From assembly GCA_948099385.1 (NCBI GenBank), contig CANUEZ040000020.1, forward strand, positions 682,001 through 746,000: a stretch of 64,000 nt of DNA, in the 5' to 3' direction. The notes beneath the pieces are model-generated. The model did not search any database. It saw only the letters and a list, made by a program, of their open reading frames with translations, and was not told the origin of the DNA. The position numbers were made by a program, and so were the translations under genes. The stretch's first letter is position 1; each line of letters starts with the position of its first letter. This DNA is from Fasciola hepatica (taxonomy: Eukaryota; Platyhelminthes; Trematoda; Plagiorchiida; Fasciolidae). Below are positions 45,862-54,989 of the stretch, one piece after another.

Positions 45862-47060
45862 TTAAACTTCACACCGCCAGATAACCCATGCCTGCGAGAT
45901 AATGCATATCTGTAATAACAATCACTTCCTGATTATTCCTGGATTCCATTTGAAATAACCTCTTGCCTCAGCTGGAACACGAACCACCGAAATTTATGTT
46001 CTCGATGGAGTTCCCATATGCCCTCGGAAAGCGGAATCCTTCATCCTCCTCACCTGTCATTCCCAATTCTGATACTGGAAAGAACTGGGACTCAATGAGA
46101 CAACATGTTCATCATTGGAAAGGCATAATAGGGCCTGAGCCTATGTACCACAAGTTTGAGCAATGCATAGCCAAATTCGCAACGGATCCCGAAATCAAAA
46201 GGCGATTATCAGTGAGATTCTACGACGCTAGATTATTGAAGGAACAATTACACCAAACAGATACAAACCTCAATTTCAAGATCACAAGGGCTCAAAAAAC
46301 GAGAACCGAATTGCGGCGTGCGAGCGAGGAGCACGTGTGTCACGCAGGTCCAGAACAAATATATGACACAATTAAAGCTCTGAGCGCGAATAAACAAAAA
46401 TTGGTCCATAAGAACAAACGGTGCGTGAGGACACGTTATTAGTGTAGGCAAGTGAGTAATGCTAAGAAAAAACACGGAACTGCAAAGGTTTTAGGGGGAT
46501 TTTCCACGACCGGTCGGTACAACCTATGCGGTGACTTTCCGCCCGTGCCTCCTTTGCAAGATGATTTTACTTCGCACGGAATCCAGCTTTGTAGTTAATT
46601 CCCCAATGCTCCAGCTCCTAACCTCCTAACAACAGTTTCACATTTTCAACTTTTGCATGTCAATGGTTAGTAGCCCCGGCAATAAACTCGCACTTCATGG
46701 ATTGCCGCTCTGTTTCATGTTTACGAGTGCTCTCTTGGTTGCCTGCATAAAGTTCTTCCTGATACTCTGCTTCATAACTTGTCCAGCTCGTTGAACCCCG
46801 GTAGGCATCCATCAGTCGTGGCTTGCGTCAATTTTGCGTGTAATTTATATTCAGCAATTTATCCTAATGATCCTTCCAACAACTCCAGATTTCCCATCTG
46901 CCGAACTTGAGTTCGAAACTGATTCACACTTGACGCGAAAATTATTGTCATTTTGCTCTATTCAAACTCTTACAAGCTTCATTGTTTTGTGTTGAAATTT
47001 TCGACTCCAAGTTTTAAATCTGGTGCTTGTTTCATCGTATTAAATAACGTTGTATACCTT
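45862..47060 (+). repeat. Repeat R, copy C (5'-shortened)
   Basis: Starts at the CTTAAACTTCACACCGCCAG stretch and therefore lacks the first 130 or so bases found in copies A and B. It ends with GTTGTATACCTT as copy A does. It is followed immediately by a minus-strand LINE RT fragment. Differences from copy B are very few. Confidence 0.85.
45963..46442 (+). CDS. Gag-like ORF in repeat R copy C
   Basis: Same 159-codon frame, same upstream stop and same terminal TAG followed by an open extension to a TAA near 46598. Against copy A the changes include Val for Met, Glu for Lys and Gln for Lys. No motif gives a certain identity. Confidence 0.4.
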   Translation: MPQLEHEPPKFMFSMEFPYALGKRNPSSSSPVIPNSDTGKNWDSMRQHVHHWKGIIGPEPMYHKFEQCIAKFATDPEIKRRLSVRFYDARLLKEQLHQTDTNLNFKITRAQKTRTELRRASEEHVCHAGPEQIYDTIKALSANKQKLVHKNKRCVRTRY

Positions 47061-47470
47061 GGTCACACTTTCTCGGTTGCATGCCGACCGTAGTCGATAT
47101 TCCAATAACAAAAATTAGGGTAATACAAAAAAATGGAAGCTTCAATGCTTAAACGAATTCTCGTGTAAAGGTTGAATGAAAATGGTCCCAGAAAGGAGCC
47201 CCGAGTTGCAACAACTCTTATATTTTCTGGCTCAAATTTTGTGTCTTCTGCTTCCACAGAGGATGTCCTTTAGTCAGGAAGTCAGCTTTTTAGTTATGTT
47301 TCTCTACCTCTGTCCCGTAAACCTTAAGTTTAAGCAGTATTAGGCGGTGACTAACTAAGTCGATGGGCTTAGTGAAGTGGAGCTAGCAATTTTTCCTTAT
47401 TTTTTCACCATGCATTTGTGTTGTAACCTTGTCCACCACGGCAAGAATGCTTGGGAGATATGATCGTACC
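47061..47470 (-). pseudogene. LINE-5 RT fragment
   Basis: FTKPIDLVSHRLILLKLKVY (about 47385-47325) matches the DFSKAFDLVSH..LL.KL. block of LINE RT. RVVATRGSFLGPFSFNLYTR (about 47222-47163) matches the SGVPQGSVLGP.LFNLYI block. The YADD region follows as IFLYYPNFCYW, with both Asp residues lost. Only the central RT survives. It stops exactly at the 3' edge of repeat R copy C. Confidence 0.75.
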
Positions 47471-47965
47471 CTCAATAACTCATGATACACTTCACTTATC
47501 AACCTGTGTTCCACCAAATGCATGCCGACATATTCTGTTGGCAACTTCTCGAAACAAATGCAGATAAAATTGGCTTCCCGGCTTCATTCCTAATTTCACT
47601 TTTGATTTGGCATATCCAAAGTATCCTTTATACGTTCGCCCTGTTGATTCTGCTATTGCTGGATAGAAAGTTCTTCTTTTAGCTTCTCTTTATCTTAACA
47701 GCCAAGTTCCGGTTTGTAAAGCATTGCGGCCACGCTCCCTCGCCCTCAGCTGGTACAATCGTCTGTCAACTCCCATGTCGTCCCCGGATAGATTTTCTAA
47801 CCACCGACACCCACCTCCCAGAGTTTTCTCGTGCGAGTTTCCTTGCAAAGAGGAATACTGTCCAGCGGCGCTGGTATGTTTCGCTTGATCACCTGCCGCT
47901 TGTCTCCCACTGCGGTATCTTCATCATCTAGGTCCCAGTCCGTTTCCTCTATTTCTCCACTTATA
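47471..47965. other. No recognisable gene
   Basis: A minus frame at 47797-47997 (66 codons, acidic, EETDWDLDDEDTAVGDK) runs into repeat S. It might belong with S if S is read on the minus strand, but the corresponding stretch beside the first S copy is different. Confidence 0.4.
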
Positions 47966-48205
47966 GATCGGGGGCACCGAAACTGATGTAGAGCCAAATA
48001 GCTGCTTGAGACCGTCCAAAGACAGTTTGCAAAAAAGGATATGGGGCTGTCGGATAAGAGGTACGGAGAGAGAGACTCACGTCACTGGACCTGTTCTCAC
48101 TAAGCAGGCGTTGCCTCCGGGAAGACCCGAGCAAGGCGCTCAAACGGCCCAACTGGCCTTCAAAACCGACAGGCCGTTGCTGGTCCTGAGTAAAAAACTA
48201 ACCCT
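47966..48205 (+). repeat. Repeat S, copy 2
   Basis: Partner of 3492-3725. In the plus frame that is open in copy 1 there is a stop where copy 1 has CAG before CTGCTTGAG, and a small indel near 48060 shifts the frame. Edges are sharp on both sides. Origin unknown. Confidence 0.65.
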
Positions 48206-49219
48206 GGGAGGATATAAACAGAACGGATGAAACCGTGGCCCATCGGAACCGTCCACGCACATTTCCATTTTCATTGCCTATCGAACCACTGCAGAAAATC
48301 AATACCAAATGTGTTAGAGACAAGGAATATCGTCGTGTTAAAACGGCGTGAAGGTGACTGCCGGGAAGGCTTTTTCCTGGATTGAAACTGATACTCCCGC
48401 TACCAGGTGCTAACTAGATCTCGAGAATGGCCTATATAGCGGGCAACAAGCCAAAATTTCGACACACGCCAAAGGGCGATATAAGTCAGTGAAGTAGGGG
48501 AAGGGCGGCTTGTATCGAAACCATATCGATGACTATTACTTTTGAGGGTAGCACCGGACACGACGCCAGCTAAGCGAGCGAAAGCCTCAACCACCTTAAG
48601 CACAGCTATCAAAAGAGTGTTTTTTCAATTGGTAGAAATTGAACGTCCCTAAGGCATGTAGACAAGCAAAGCTCAGCCCGGTGCTTAGGGCTCATTACCA
48701 ATTCGTTGTCTGTCTAAAGCAATCTATGGTCATGAATTTACACCTCCATACTCATTTATCTCGAGGCCGCCAGTATAACCCTCCCCCAGAATGGAACAGT
48801 CGATTTGACCCCCGGCCCAATTCAGGAAATGCCGCACTCAGGTCTCAATTAGAGCCACAAGTCGCACGTGTCATCGGTCTTCTCGGGAGCCGTGTTACGA
48901 TGCCACAATCCGCTCGTGCCGCAGGTGGAGAATTTTTAAAATGTACGCGAACCTAGCAGTCACTTACGAAGCCCTAGCCTAAGTGCCGCAGAAAAAGAGC
49001 GTGTTTGTATTCGGTACGAAATGATCAAACGACTTTCCTGGGTTTCTTCCGCCCACCGCGCCGTACACGCAATGGAAAAGCAAAATAAAATGAGCGAGTG
49101 AAGTGCGAATGAGTAAGAACGAAGTGAAAGGAGCTTACCGCGGTCGGTTTGTACAATGAGCAGTTTTTAAAATGTACAAAATGTTGTTTATCTGGCTTTC
49201 GAAATGGTTTGACAAAACG
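48206..49219. other. No recognisable gene; short direct repeat
   Basis: A frame at 48639-48956 has no motif I know. The words TTTTTAAAATGTAC occur at about 48932 and 49165 in the same strand, about 230 bp apart, which could mark a short decayed LTR or tandem unit downstream of Gypsy-2. The evidence is slight. Confidence 0.35.
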
Positions 49220-49741
49220 TCACATAGGTAAAACAACGTCAAGTGGGGTTTGGAAAAAGCGAACCTTGTCTAAGGGACTCTTTGGCCAATGTAAATCACG
49301 GCCGGATGGCTTCGTTGGCTGCGGCTCTACGGTTTCAGGGTGCGTTGCTCGAAGTTTGGGGGTGGTATCTATGATGGATGAAGGAACTATGGCAGAACAA
49401 TCGTTGAGCCGTATCTCTTCTTTTAGACTACCCTCAAGGTGCGCAACCTTGATACGGTCGATGGGTGTAATTTCACTTTTACCTTGCCAATCAATGGGGT
49501 AGGATCTATAGCGTCGCTCGAGCACCTTATGTGGACCCGCACAAGGCAGCTTTGCAGATGTTCTTACGCTATCCACGGGAATGAAAAGGTAGTTCCGCCG
49601 GAGTGTATGTCGGTTAAGAATGCTGTCAAGCCGAGGGCATTTGCAAATAGTGCGTCGGTGCAGCCGACCGGCAATCACACTGCAGCTGGCAGTTTGCGGC
49701 TGTAGAGTGCTAGAATCTGGAAGTCCACTGACTAAAGCCAT
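49220..49741 (-). pseudogene. pol: Gypsy-2: 3' end of a CsRn1-like gypsy polyprotein
   Basis: Open frame of 173 codons. Residues 52-75 (LFIPVDSVRTSAKLPCAGPH) and then ITPIDRIKVAHLE match, position for position, VFIRVDSVRKPLQQPYEGPF and VSIDRLKAAYVDD in Gypsy-3. This is the GPY/F-like segment after the integrase core. A threonine- and proline-rich tail with a basic stretch before the end (SGRDLHWPKSPLDK) is usual for this group. The integrase core is missing, so the copy is 5'-truncated at about 49741. Open but isolated. Confidence 0.75.
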
Positions 49742-49904
49742 AAGTACTGTGACATGAATTCACCCATTCTACAAGGTTTCGGTGCGACCTCCTTTGGGGT
49801 GTTGTGTGCAGACATGGGCTTCCTATTACCACAGGGATAAGGAATGCTTGGTTGGGGGGCAGTGACTTGAAACTGGAATGATCACCTGTCAGAGAGAGAA
49901 GTCT

Positions 49905-50446
49905 TGAGCTCAGCTTCTAGAGGATCTTGATTTCTTCCCTTTAGAAAGGCGTAGAGGGCTAGGTGACCTAATAGAAGCTTTCGATATCACAAAAGGTCTG
50001 TCAGGTATAGTTACGGGTGACTTGCTCTTTTCTTCCCCCGAGTGCGATACCGGGAGACAGTCTTAAGTTATATAGGGCACACTCAAGGCTGGACATACGG
50101 GCTAAATCTTTTACAAACAGGGTAGTACTTACGTGGAATAGACCGTCGAGGGAAGCTGTTGGATGCAGCAATGTACCAGCTTCTAGGAAGGCCCTAGATT
50201 CACGCTGGAGTTCAGTGCTCCCAGAGCCAGCTGTCTGAAGACGGGTGAGGTAATTAGCCCCTTTTATTTTTTGTCACTGAATTCAGGTCTGTGAGGGTGA
50301 TACTTCCTCGCAAGTTCTACCCCTCAGAAAAAACGTTCAACGCGCAGTGCCGGGAGCCAAGGAAACCCGCCGAAAACACAACTGTCTGGAGGCTCGATTG
50401 GTCTCGGCCACTTTGGTCCTGTGGAAACTGAACTGAACTGAACTGA
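49905..50446 (+). mobile_element. LINE-6: 3' fragment of a CR1-like LINE
   Basis: C-terminal RT text and 3' UTR ending in four AACTG units (50426-50445). The RT text, in two frames, is LEDLDFFPLERRRGLGDLIE (about 49914-49973) then FDITKGLSGI. A shifted frame follows with LYRAHSRLDIRAKSFTNRVV and WNRPSREAV (50055-50160). These are the last blocks of LINE RT. 5' truncation is extreme, with everything before them lost. Confidence 0.7.
50426..50445 (+). repeat. (AACTG)4 tail of LINE-6
   Basis: Four AACTG pentamers directly after the 3' UTR; a further AACTG lies at 50451. Short tandem tails are a feature of CR1-like LINE 3' ends. Confidence 0.7.
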
Positions 50447-50757
50447 CAAGAACTGCGCTACGCCGGCCGTTTCTGTCTGCGCGGTGACACGTTTGGTCAA
50501 GACGGTAGCGTTCTGTGGTCCAACAGAGCGTTATATGAAAATTTGGCGTCCATTCAAGTGGGTGCGCGATAACCTAGTTGCCATTTTTGGTCAAAGTTCA
50601 GCAATGTGTACAAAGATACAGTCCACGGTAACCGATGCCCAAATGTGGGAATCGTACAGCAAAACCGGGAACTATACAGCTAAATTGATCATAAGAAGGA
50701 ATAAGCTCCAGTAGTATTTGTATACCTAAATATTGTAGGTAGGTCTGGTGTATTCCC

Positions 50758-50978
50758 CATATAAATATAAATATATAAATGTATATATATATATATATAT
50801 ATGCACACGTAAACACATATTTGCATATATATGCATATATATATGTACATATATATATGTATATATATGTTTGTAAACATATATGCACACGTAAGAACAT
50901 ATTTGTATATTTATCTATTTAAATGTATATATATTTATATAGGAGTATATATATGTGTGTACACCAATCTATGCACAC

Positions 50979-51034
<56 letters not shown>

Positions 51035-51066
51035 TTACGTGTGCTTAGATCCGTATATGCACATTA
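50758..51066. repeat. Compound TA/CA-rich microsatellite with higher-order repeat
   Basis: ATATAT runs with interspersed ATATGCACACGTAA words at about 50801, 50880 and 50967, spaced about 80-86 bp. It ends in a pure (TA)n run of about 50 bp at 50982-51032. Many segments are self-complementary and could form cruciform structures. The tyrosine/isoleucine frames across it are artefacts. Confidence 0.9.
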
Positions 51067-51679
51067 ATATATATTTACATTACCACAATGATGATCAGAT
51101 ACGTATGGGGATTGCTTTTCTGGAATTATTCTATCAACTTTTGCCTGAACCATTTTACTTCCCTGACCGCAATTTTGTAAGATTGCACGCAACTAAGCCA
51201 ACCCTTAATTACGCGAGCTGAAGCACGACACCCATTAGGTGCACCTGCCTACACGTAAACCACCCACATCGTAATACGTTGCAAATAACAGATGGACCCA
51301 TTCCGTAGCGAATGCAAAGTGGAGGACAAAATGATGAATAAGAATTGTATTGAAAGATGGTGGTTCAATGTTGCAAAATGATTCCTTCATGCACACTTCC
51401 ATGCCGAAGTTCTACGGTCATAACGGTGGATCGAACAGCCTCCAGCTCCCTAGACTTTGAAAAGTTTTGCCGTGTTCTGTCGGTAAAGTAGAAGTGGAAA
51501 TAATTATTATCTGCTTTTACTTTGTACAAGGCAAAATGAAAATCGTAACTGTAACTCACTTATTTTTTTATCAGCCAACGTTGTTGGCATTCCAACCGAC
51601 AACGGAAGCCGAACGTCTACGGCCCATTGACCTACGGCTAGTCTGTGGAATCCATATCCTATTTTGTCAGTCACATGCA

Positions 51680-52532
51680 AAATATGACTGCATGAAGTCG
51701 ACCACTGTTTAAAGAAGCGACAAGTGCAACTAGGTTAAAGGCCCATTCTAACAGTCACTTTACATGGCCGACGGCACATGAGAAACCATCGGCCGCCATT
51801 AGGAACAATGCTCCTAACCTGATGCAAACGCACGTGTTTCTCAAGTGCTACACGAGCGATGGTACTTAATCGGGTCAAAGACCCCTAGTACTTATCCACT
51901 CCAGCAGACGATCGGAAGGAACCAACTAACTGCTTGCTTAGTCTACGGCTCCTAGCTTCATCTAGATCCTCCGTTCGTTATAAAATTCTAGTAAAAACAT
52001 CTACCAAAGACGATCTGACAGATAGCCCTTCCTTTAGGTGGCGATTCTCAACCTCGACCCTGTTGGTAGTAAACGTAAAGAAGGCTTCATTATTCATTAC
52101 ACTATAACCCACCCACATTGTTTCATATGACAACCAAGTTCGGTTCAAGTAGTTCATGGCCTCTGCACTACGGCCAAGAAGGGCGGCCTTAAATCTATTA
52201 AATATCACCTTATTCGAGGCGTAAACCAAATTTGGCATCCACTGGTGGACGCTTTGTTTGTCATTTAAGGACAAGCCATGCAAGCAATAACAACGACGCT
52301 TCATATCCCTAAGAACATGGAACCGACAAAAAACGAATTCTGCTCCTGGATACGTAACCGCAGATCCATTGTACTGCGCTAAGCTTCGATCTAGTATAAT
52401 TGTCTTCACGTTCGCTGTCCCCGGTAACCTGGCTCTCATTTCGGCGATTGCAGGCAGACAACTTGCACTGCCCTCGTTAGGAAGCAGGAAGTAGAAAATT
52501 GAACTACCTAGACCAATATCGTTTATCAACAT
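51680..52532 (-). pseudogene. MULE-2 transposase core and SWIM finger
   Basis: Frame 52532-51978: IILDRSLAQYNGSAVTYPGA then FVFCRFHVLRDMKRRCY, the second Asp and C-H block of MULE transposases, then NRVEVENRHLKEGLSV. After the stop at 51978 the text goes on in changing frames to CTCRFFKQWSTSCSH at about 51727-51685. That matches the SWIM zinc-finger pattern C-x-C-xn-C-x-H often found at the C-terminus of these transposases. SWIM fingers bind DNA or protein. The copy is inactive because of stops between the blocks. Confidence 0.75.
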
Positions 52533-52547
52533 GCAGTGCCAAAGAAG

Positions 52548-53255
52548 TTAGCCACCGCAGTTCAGCTGGTGGTTGGCATCCGCTAGCAGCACCTCACTAT
52601 ATTTATCAGCCAGGGACTTCACGGTCTGTGGAATGTGAAATGCGAACCTAAATACGCCTTCCCGCGATATGATTTGCAAATAACCCTTTCCAGTCATTAG
52701 TTGTTGAACCTTAAGCACATCACTACGGTTATCTACGGCATTCGCCTTGGCCATCAAGTAGTGAATATCCCTTACTGTGAACAACCGGTTGAACTTTTGG
52801 CGAGCGTATTCACATATTTCACTGGATCTGCGGAAAGTGCCCATCAGTTCTAATATGTGTGACTCTTGTTCGGGAGTCAAACGATTATTACGATGGTAGA
52901 ACCTATCGCTGATTAGATGGAAATCATGGTTATGCTGCAGACGTTCACCAACGACTTTGTACTGCATTCCGACGGCGCGGATCCTCACGAAGGCCGGGCA
53001 TTGAGTATTCTGCTATCTAGAAAGTAAAGATAGATTTACTGTGCGTTGTATACCCGATGGCTGTCCTGTTTCGGCGTCGATTGTGCATGCAGCAAAATTT
53101 AACCCGATAGCATGGGAAAATTTTCGGCAGTGCACCCGAGTGCGTACGAAGCCAGTTCTCAGCACTAACACTCTCATACACGTAACACGAGGTGAACGTC
53201 TGCTGCAGAAATAACCGGAAGTCTTCCTCGAACCTTGAGACCAATTTATAGGCAT
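52548..53255 (-). pseudogene. MULE-2 transposase, FAR1-like N-terminus
   Basis: LVSRFEEDFRLFLQQTFTS, then IFPCYRVKFCCMHNRR (about 53130-53065), a stop near 53015 region, then the frame 52988-52548. The latter contains CPA..RIRAVGMQYKVV and LQHNHDFHLISDRFYHRN (about 52940-52890). The Cys/Cys-His plus HNH-side pattern is like the FAR1/WRKY-GCM1 DNA-binding fold found ahead of many MULE transposases. The frame ends with VLLADANHQLNCGG, the first catalytic Asp block, at a stop at 52548. One stop and one frame change break it. Confidence 0.75.
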
Positions 53256-53282
53256 CGTTTACATGTCTGGAGAAACTCTCCG

Positions 53283-53719
53283 TGATATAGAAGACGTTCG
53301 AGAGCGGCTGGTGAACGTGTCTCCTATTGGGTCTAGCAGCGAAATACCAACGATATCCCCCCTATCGGACGAATAGAGAAGACGCGAGTCGGTTTACAGA
53401 TGCAAGGTGTATTCTATATATCGTGGCACCGAAACAGTACTGACACGAGAGGTACACAGAGCGGAAAACGAAACGAAACGCGACGGCTACGCAGAAAGCG
53501 AACCGCGGGCGTGCACAATCGGCGAACGACCGAAAGTGGGATTTAAAACGAGGTCGACGGAAACCTCGGAAAAGTCAGTCCGGCAAAACGTACACAACCG
53601 GAGAACACAATGAGGTCGATGTCAAACGTCAGGAAAGATCGTGGAGAAAATAGATCCAAAATGGTGTCCAGAAAAAGGTCACTTTCTCAAAACGATCGCG
53701 GTTACTACAGTAGCCCCTC
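53283..53719 (-). repeat. Gypsy-3 3' LTR
   Basis: On the minus strand it begins TGTAGTAACCGCGATCG and ends CTTCTATATCA at 53283. It is preceded by a purine-rich GCGAGGGG stretch that may be the polypurine tract (about 53722-53734). Its left edge abuts MULE-2 coding text. Confidence 0.85.
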
Positions 53720-54249
53720 GCTAGAAAGCTAGGAAAGCTTTCGAAAAATGTCAAGGAACAGAAGGCATACAAACTATATTCGTGCGAGCGAATGAGTGCA
53801 AAATACGTGAATGTAGTTTTGCTGTAGGATGCTGACGGGCAAAGTCCGTGGTATGCAGGAACCGTAGGATGATGGTCGAGCGTAAACCAGATTCCTTGCC
53901 AGTGACGTCGGTTGCGTGAATCGTCATCCAGGTGTGCCACACAAATAAAGTCCAGCGTCGAGTAACCGGTAACCAATATGATATCCGGAAGCCAAATCGG
54001 TAAGTTCGTCAATGACAAGGAACGGGAGCGACCGGGCCGATCCGGAATGCAAACGTTGGTTCCAAAATTCTCCAGATTTCTTGAGACCAGCGAAGAGTAC
54101 CTTATGGCGAGGTCCCATGAAACGAAAAGAAACGAAAAACTGGTGTAGCAACCGCAATGGACTTGACCAGAATACAGTAATAACTAATGAGGTATGTTAA
54201 ATCGTGTCGAAGTGATAAACAAGAAAGTTATTACTGCGAAGTGCAGTGG
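53720..54249 (-). other. Gypsy-3 3' non-coding region
   Basis: About 530 bp between the end of the polyprotein frame and the 3' LTR. Minus frames at 54157-53924 (77 codons) and 54018-53629 (129 codons) exist; neither shows a signal peptide plus anchor typical of an envelope protein or any domain I know, and the second runs into the LTR. I treat them as chance frames. Confidence 0.5.
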
Positions 54250-54987
54250 TTAATATCGTGTTTGACCTAGTCGCCAAAATCGTGCTGGGCAAACGATCTT
54301 CCGACCAGAACATGAGACGGGAGCCTCATTCACGGACGGGTGCGTAGGCGTGCTCTGCTGACTTGAACGTGAGACAGTATTCTCATTCGAGGACGTAGCA
54401 GGGCCAACTGGCTGCTGACTTGAACGTGAGACGATAGTCTCATTCGAAGTCGTAGCAGTACCAACTGGGTGCTGTCCTGAACGTGAGACGATAGCCTCAT
54501 TCGAAGTCGTAGCAGGCAACGCTAACTGCAGACCTTGACGTGACACGGAAGTGTCGTCACCAGGCAGTGCAGGGTTAACATCGAGTCTCATGTCAGCGGG
54601 CGACACGCAATCATCAACGTACGCGGCTTTGAGACGATCGATGCTAACGGTATCGACGCGACCGTGTCGATCAACTTTAAATGTCTTATCGTGACGAGAA
54701 ATCACGCGAAATGGACCTTCGTAAGGCTGTTGTAATGGTTTCCGTACCGAATCAACACGAATGAATACATGCGAACAAGTTTCGAGTTCGGTCGGAACAA
54801 AAATTTGTCGTCGCTGCATTCGAGTCTGCGCCGGAGCGAGAGTTTGCATGTACGTAGACAAACGATGAACGTAAGTCTGTACGGCAAGTGAATCTGTACT
54901 CCGTGGCGTAAAGAATTCCCCAGGCAGTCGTAATGTCGTGCGTAGACAAGTTCTGCGGCGGAACATTGGATATCTGCCTTTATGCAA
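54250..54987 (-). CDS. pol: Gypsy-3 polyprotein C-terminus with 19-residue repeats
   Basis: 245-codon frame that continues the integrase after a frameshift. TTLRLPGEFFTPRST (residues 17-31), FVPTELETCSHVFIRVDSVR (63-82), the GPY-type segment QQPYEGPFRVISRHDKTFKV and VDTVSIDRLKAAYVDD (111-126). Residues 140-234 are five units of exactly 19 residues built on the pattern A-T-T-S-N-E-x-x-V-S-R-S-x-Q (tandem 57 bp units at 54286-54570). Ends PARFWRLGQTRY. Gypsy-2 has a comparable GPY segment but I do not see this array in it. Confidence 0.85.
   Translation of the reverse strand: MHKGRYPMFRRRTCLRTTLRLPGEFFTPRSTDSLAVQTYVHRLSTYMQTLAPAQTRMQRRQIFVPTELETCSHVFIRVDSVRKPLQQPYEGPFRVISRHDKTFKVDRHGRVDTVSIDRLKAAYVDDCVSPADMRLDVNPALPGDDTSVSRQGLQLALPATTSNEAIVSRSGQHPVGTATTSNETIVSRSSQQPVGPATSSNENTVSRSSQQSTPTHPSVNEAPVSCSGRKIVCPARFWRLGQTRY
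54286..54570 (-). repeat. 57 bp minisatellite within Gypsy-3 pol
   Basis: Five in-frame units of 57 bp, the middle three most alike (for example GAGACGATAGTCTCATTCGA on the plus strand recurs). Unit length a multiple of three keeps the frame. Encodes a serine/threonine-rich tail. Confidence 0.85.
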
Positions 54988-54989
54988 GT

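Larger units (their letters stand above)
51600..53282 (-). mobile_element. MULE-like element remnant 2
   Basis: A transposase of the MULE/ZSWIM kind, reading down from 53282. Its N-terminal edge is the 3' LTR of Gypsy-3, so the start codon is probably lost or on the far side of that insertion. No terminal inverted repeat is visible. It is a relative of the copy at 9.8-11.3 kb. Confidence 0.75.

Noticed and set aside
48639..48956. 105-codon plus frame as a gene
   Set aside because: No recognisable domain and neighbouring stops in all directions.
53407..53613. Identical 68-codon plus-strand frames in 53407-53613 and 57513-57719
   Set aside because: They lie within the two LTRs of Gypsy-3 on the opposite strand; their identity is explained by LTR identity.
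53629..54157. Possible envelope or extra gene between pol and the 3' LTR of Gypsy-3
   Set aside because: The two overlapping minus frames have no clear signal peptide, anchor or known domain, and one runs into the LTR.
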